From NCBI GenBank assembly GCA_900557435.1, contig USSH01000144.1, forward strand, positions 1 to 6,530: a DNA stretch of 6,530 nt. Direction: 5' to 3'. The stretch is from an uncultured Coprococcus sp. GTDB lineage: Bacteria; Bacillota; Clostridia; Lachnospirales; Lachnospiraceae. Shown here in pieces: positions 5,058 to 6,530 of the stretch (position 1 is the stretch's first letter; every line of letters starts with the position of its first letter). The notes beneath the pieces are model-generated. The model did not search any database. It was not told where the DNA came from and saw only the letters and a program-made list of their open reading frames with translations. The position numbers were made by a program, and so were the translations under genes.

Positions 5058-6341
5058 ATGAAAGCGTACAGTGAATTATCAAGAGAAGAGTTAATGGAAC
5101 TTAGAGAGCAGCTACTTGCGGCATATGAGGAGAAGAAGGCTCTTGGCCTGAATCTTGATATGTCAAGAGGTAAGCCATCACCAACCCAGCTTGGAGTATC
5201 TGTTGGTCTTATGGATGTTATCAACAGTGATTCTGATATGAAGTCAGAGTGTGGCATAGACTGCAGAAACTATGGGTGCCTTGATGGAATTCCAGAAGTC
5301 AAGAGACTTATGGCAGAGATGATGGGAACCACTGAGGATCATATCTTCATCGGTGGTAATGCAAGTCTTACTCTTATGTTTGACACTGTATCAAGAGCAT
5401 ATACACACGGAATAATGGGGGAGACACCTTGGTGCAAGCTTGACAAGGTAAAGTTCCTCTGTCCTGTTCCGGGATATGACAGACATTTTGCTATCACAGA
5501 ACATTTCGGAATAGAGATGATCAATATACCTATGACAGTTACAGGACCTGACATGGATATGGTTGAGGAACTTGTAAATTCAGATCCTACTGTAAAGGGT
5601 ATATGGTGCGTTCCAAAGTATTCAAATCCACAGGGAATCTGCTACAGTGATGAGACAGTAAGAAGATTTGCAAATCTTAAGCCTGCGGCTAAGGACTTCA
5701 GAATCTTCTGGGACAATGCATATGTTATCCATCATCTGTATGAGGACAATCAGGTGGAGATACTTGACATCATCGGAGAGTGCGAAAAAGCTGATAACCC
5801 TGATATGGTATATGAGTTTGCCTCGACATCAAAGGTAAGTTTTCCTGGCTCAGGTGTATCAGCAGTGGCTATGTCACATGCCAACCTTGAGGATGCCAAG
5901 AAACATTACACGATACAGACTATAGGAAACGATAAGGTAAATCAGCTCAGACATGCAAGATACTTCAAGAATCTTGATGGACTCAAGGAGCATATGAAGA
6001 AGCATGCTGATTTCATGAGACCAAAGTTTGAGGCAACTCTCAAAGTCCTTGAGGAGGAGCTTGACGGACTTGGAATCGGTTCATGGATCAAGCCTCTCGG
6101 CGGATATTTCATTTCCTTTGATGCAATGGAAGGCTGCGCTAAAGCAATCGTTGCCAAAGCAAAAGAGGCAGGTGTTGTTATGACAGGTGCCGGCGCAACC
6201 TATCCATATGGAAAGGATCCGAAAGACAGCAACATCCGTATCGCACCGAGTTATCCGAGCATCGAGGAGCTTGGCAAGGCAGCAGAAGTATTTGTTCTCT
6301 GCGTGAAGCTTGTAAGTGTGGAAAAACTTCTGGAGAAATAA
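5058..6341 (+). CDS. PLP-dependent class I/II aminotransferase, probable aspartate aminotransferase (AspB-like, PF12897 type)
   Basis: This cytoplasmic enzyme moves an amino group between an amino acid and a 2-oxo acid using pyridoxal phosphate. The 427 residues carry the fold-type I markers: SRGKPSPTQLG (36-46) near the substrate site, NYGCLDGIPEVKRLMAEMMG (71-90), GGNASLTLMFD (99-109, cofactor phosphate), SNPQG with N190, WDNAYVIHHLY with D219 and Y222, and STSKVSFPGSG with the likely Schiff-base lysine K259. NIRIAPSYPS contains R394, which should hold the substrate carboxylate. The wording of these motifs and the length match the divergent group represented by actinobacterial and clostridial aspartate aminotransferases rather than E. 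coli AspC. Substrate is therefore inferred, and other acidic or neutral amino acids remain possible. ATG at 5058 follows AAGGGAG by seven bases. No active-site residue is missing. It appears to be its own transcription unit. Confidence 0.92.
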   Translation: MKAYSELSREELMELREQLLAAYEEKKALGLNLDMSRGKPSPTQLGVSVGLMDVINSDSDMKSECGIDCRNYGCLDGIPEVKRLMAEMMGTTEDHIFIGGNASLTLMFDTVSRAYTHGIMGETPWCKLDKVKFLCPVPGYDRHFAITEHFGIEMINIPMTVTGPDMDMVEELVNSDPTVKGIWCVPKYSNPQGICYSDETVRRFANLKPAAKDFRIFWDNAYVIHHLYEDNQVEILDIIGECEKADNPDMVYEFASTSKVSFPGSGVSAVAMSHANLEDAKKHYTIQTIGNDKVNQLRHARYFKNLDGLKEHMKKHADFMRPKFEATLKVLEEELDGLGIGSWIKPLGGYFISFDAMEGCAKAIVAKAKEAGVVMTGAGATYPYGKDPKDSNIRIAPSYPSIEELGKAAEVFVLCVKLVSVEKLLEK

Positions 6342-6354
6342 ATCGATCACATCA

Positions 6355-6393
6355 GACTGCCCGGTATTTCAGCGTACGTAATACCGGGCAGTC
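6355..6393 (+). terminator. Perfect 14-bp hairpin after the aminotransferase gene (terminator-like, no U-tract)
   Basis: The arms GACTGCCCGGTATT (6355-6368) and AATACCGGGCAGTC (6380-6393) pair perfectly around an 11-nt loop, starting 13 bases after the stop codon. The bases that follow (ATAACTATCG) contain no T-run, and none precedes it for the opposite strand. It may act as a weak terminator, a 3'-end stabiliser or a processing site between two cotranscribed genes. The structure is certain, its role is not. Confidence 0.55.
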
Positions 6394-6413
6394 ATAACTA
6401 TCGGAGAGAGATC

Positions 6414-6530
6414 ATGGGTGAGGAAAAAGAAAAAATGAAAACCGGCAAAAAGGTGATCATTGCACTGATCATAATCCTGCTGATCTTTACAGCAGCAGCT
6501 TATGGATACGGTGTGCATTATTTTACAGAT
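6414..6530 (+). CDS. N-terminus of a membrane-anchored protein of unknown family (partial)
   Basis: ATG at 6414 opens a frame that stays open to the right edge (39 codons). GGAG at 6403-6406 lies seven bases upstream. The product starts with a charged MGEEKEKMKTGKK segment, then a single hydrophobic span (VIIALIIILLIFTAAAYGYGV, about residues 14-34) and HYFTD. Positive charges before the span and no clear signal-peptidase site suggest a signal anchor with the rest outside the cell. This start resembles those of VanW-domain and L,D-transpeptidase cell-wall proteins common in Clostridia, but too little is present to assign a family. It begins 72 bases after the aminotransferase stop, with the hairpin between them. 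Confidence 0.7.
   Translation, partial: MGEEKEKMKTGKKVIIALIIILLIFTAAAYGYGVHYFTD

Overview
The window looks like chromosomal DNA from a low-to-moderate GC Gram-positive anaerobe of the Clostridia, most likely a Lachnospiraceae member. This is an inference from AT-rich spacers, strong AGGAG-type ribosome binding sites, a lipoprotein amino-acid binding protein and the style of the proteins. No rRNA, tRNA, insertion sequence, CRISPR array or prophage gene is visible.

Layout from left to right: (1) the first 314 codons of carB, on the minus strand and running off the left edge; (2) an AT-rich spacer with a candidate carB promoter and a clear intrinsic terminator for the next operon; (3) a three-gene minus-strand operon for a polar amino acid ABC transporter, read as binding lipoprotein, permease, ATPase, with a promoter near 3839-3867 and a terminator at 1255-1292; (4) a divergent AIM24/TIGR00266-family gene on the plus strand; (5) a 311-base AT-rich spacer holding a possible 13-codon leader ORF; (6) a complete PLP-dependent class I/II aminotransferase; (7) a perfect 14-bp hairpin and the first 39 codons of a membrane-anchored protein that runs off the right edge.

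The theme is nitrogen and amino acid metabolism. An importer brings in an amino acid, CarB uses glutamine-derived nitrogen for pyrimidines and arginine, and the aminotransferase probably interconverts aspartate or a related amino acid with a 2-oxo acid. The genes sit in separate transcription units, so this link is contextual only.

The most striking observation is in the binding lipoprotein. The segment that normally closes a family-3 solute-binding protein sits at its N-terminus, directly after the lipid-anchor linker, and is missing from its C-terminus. The protein therefore reads as a natural circular permutant. Its partner ATPase also carries an unusual insertion of about 30 residues, and the operon promoter is preceded by three helically phased 11-bp repeats.
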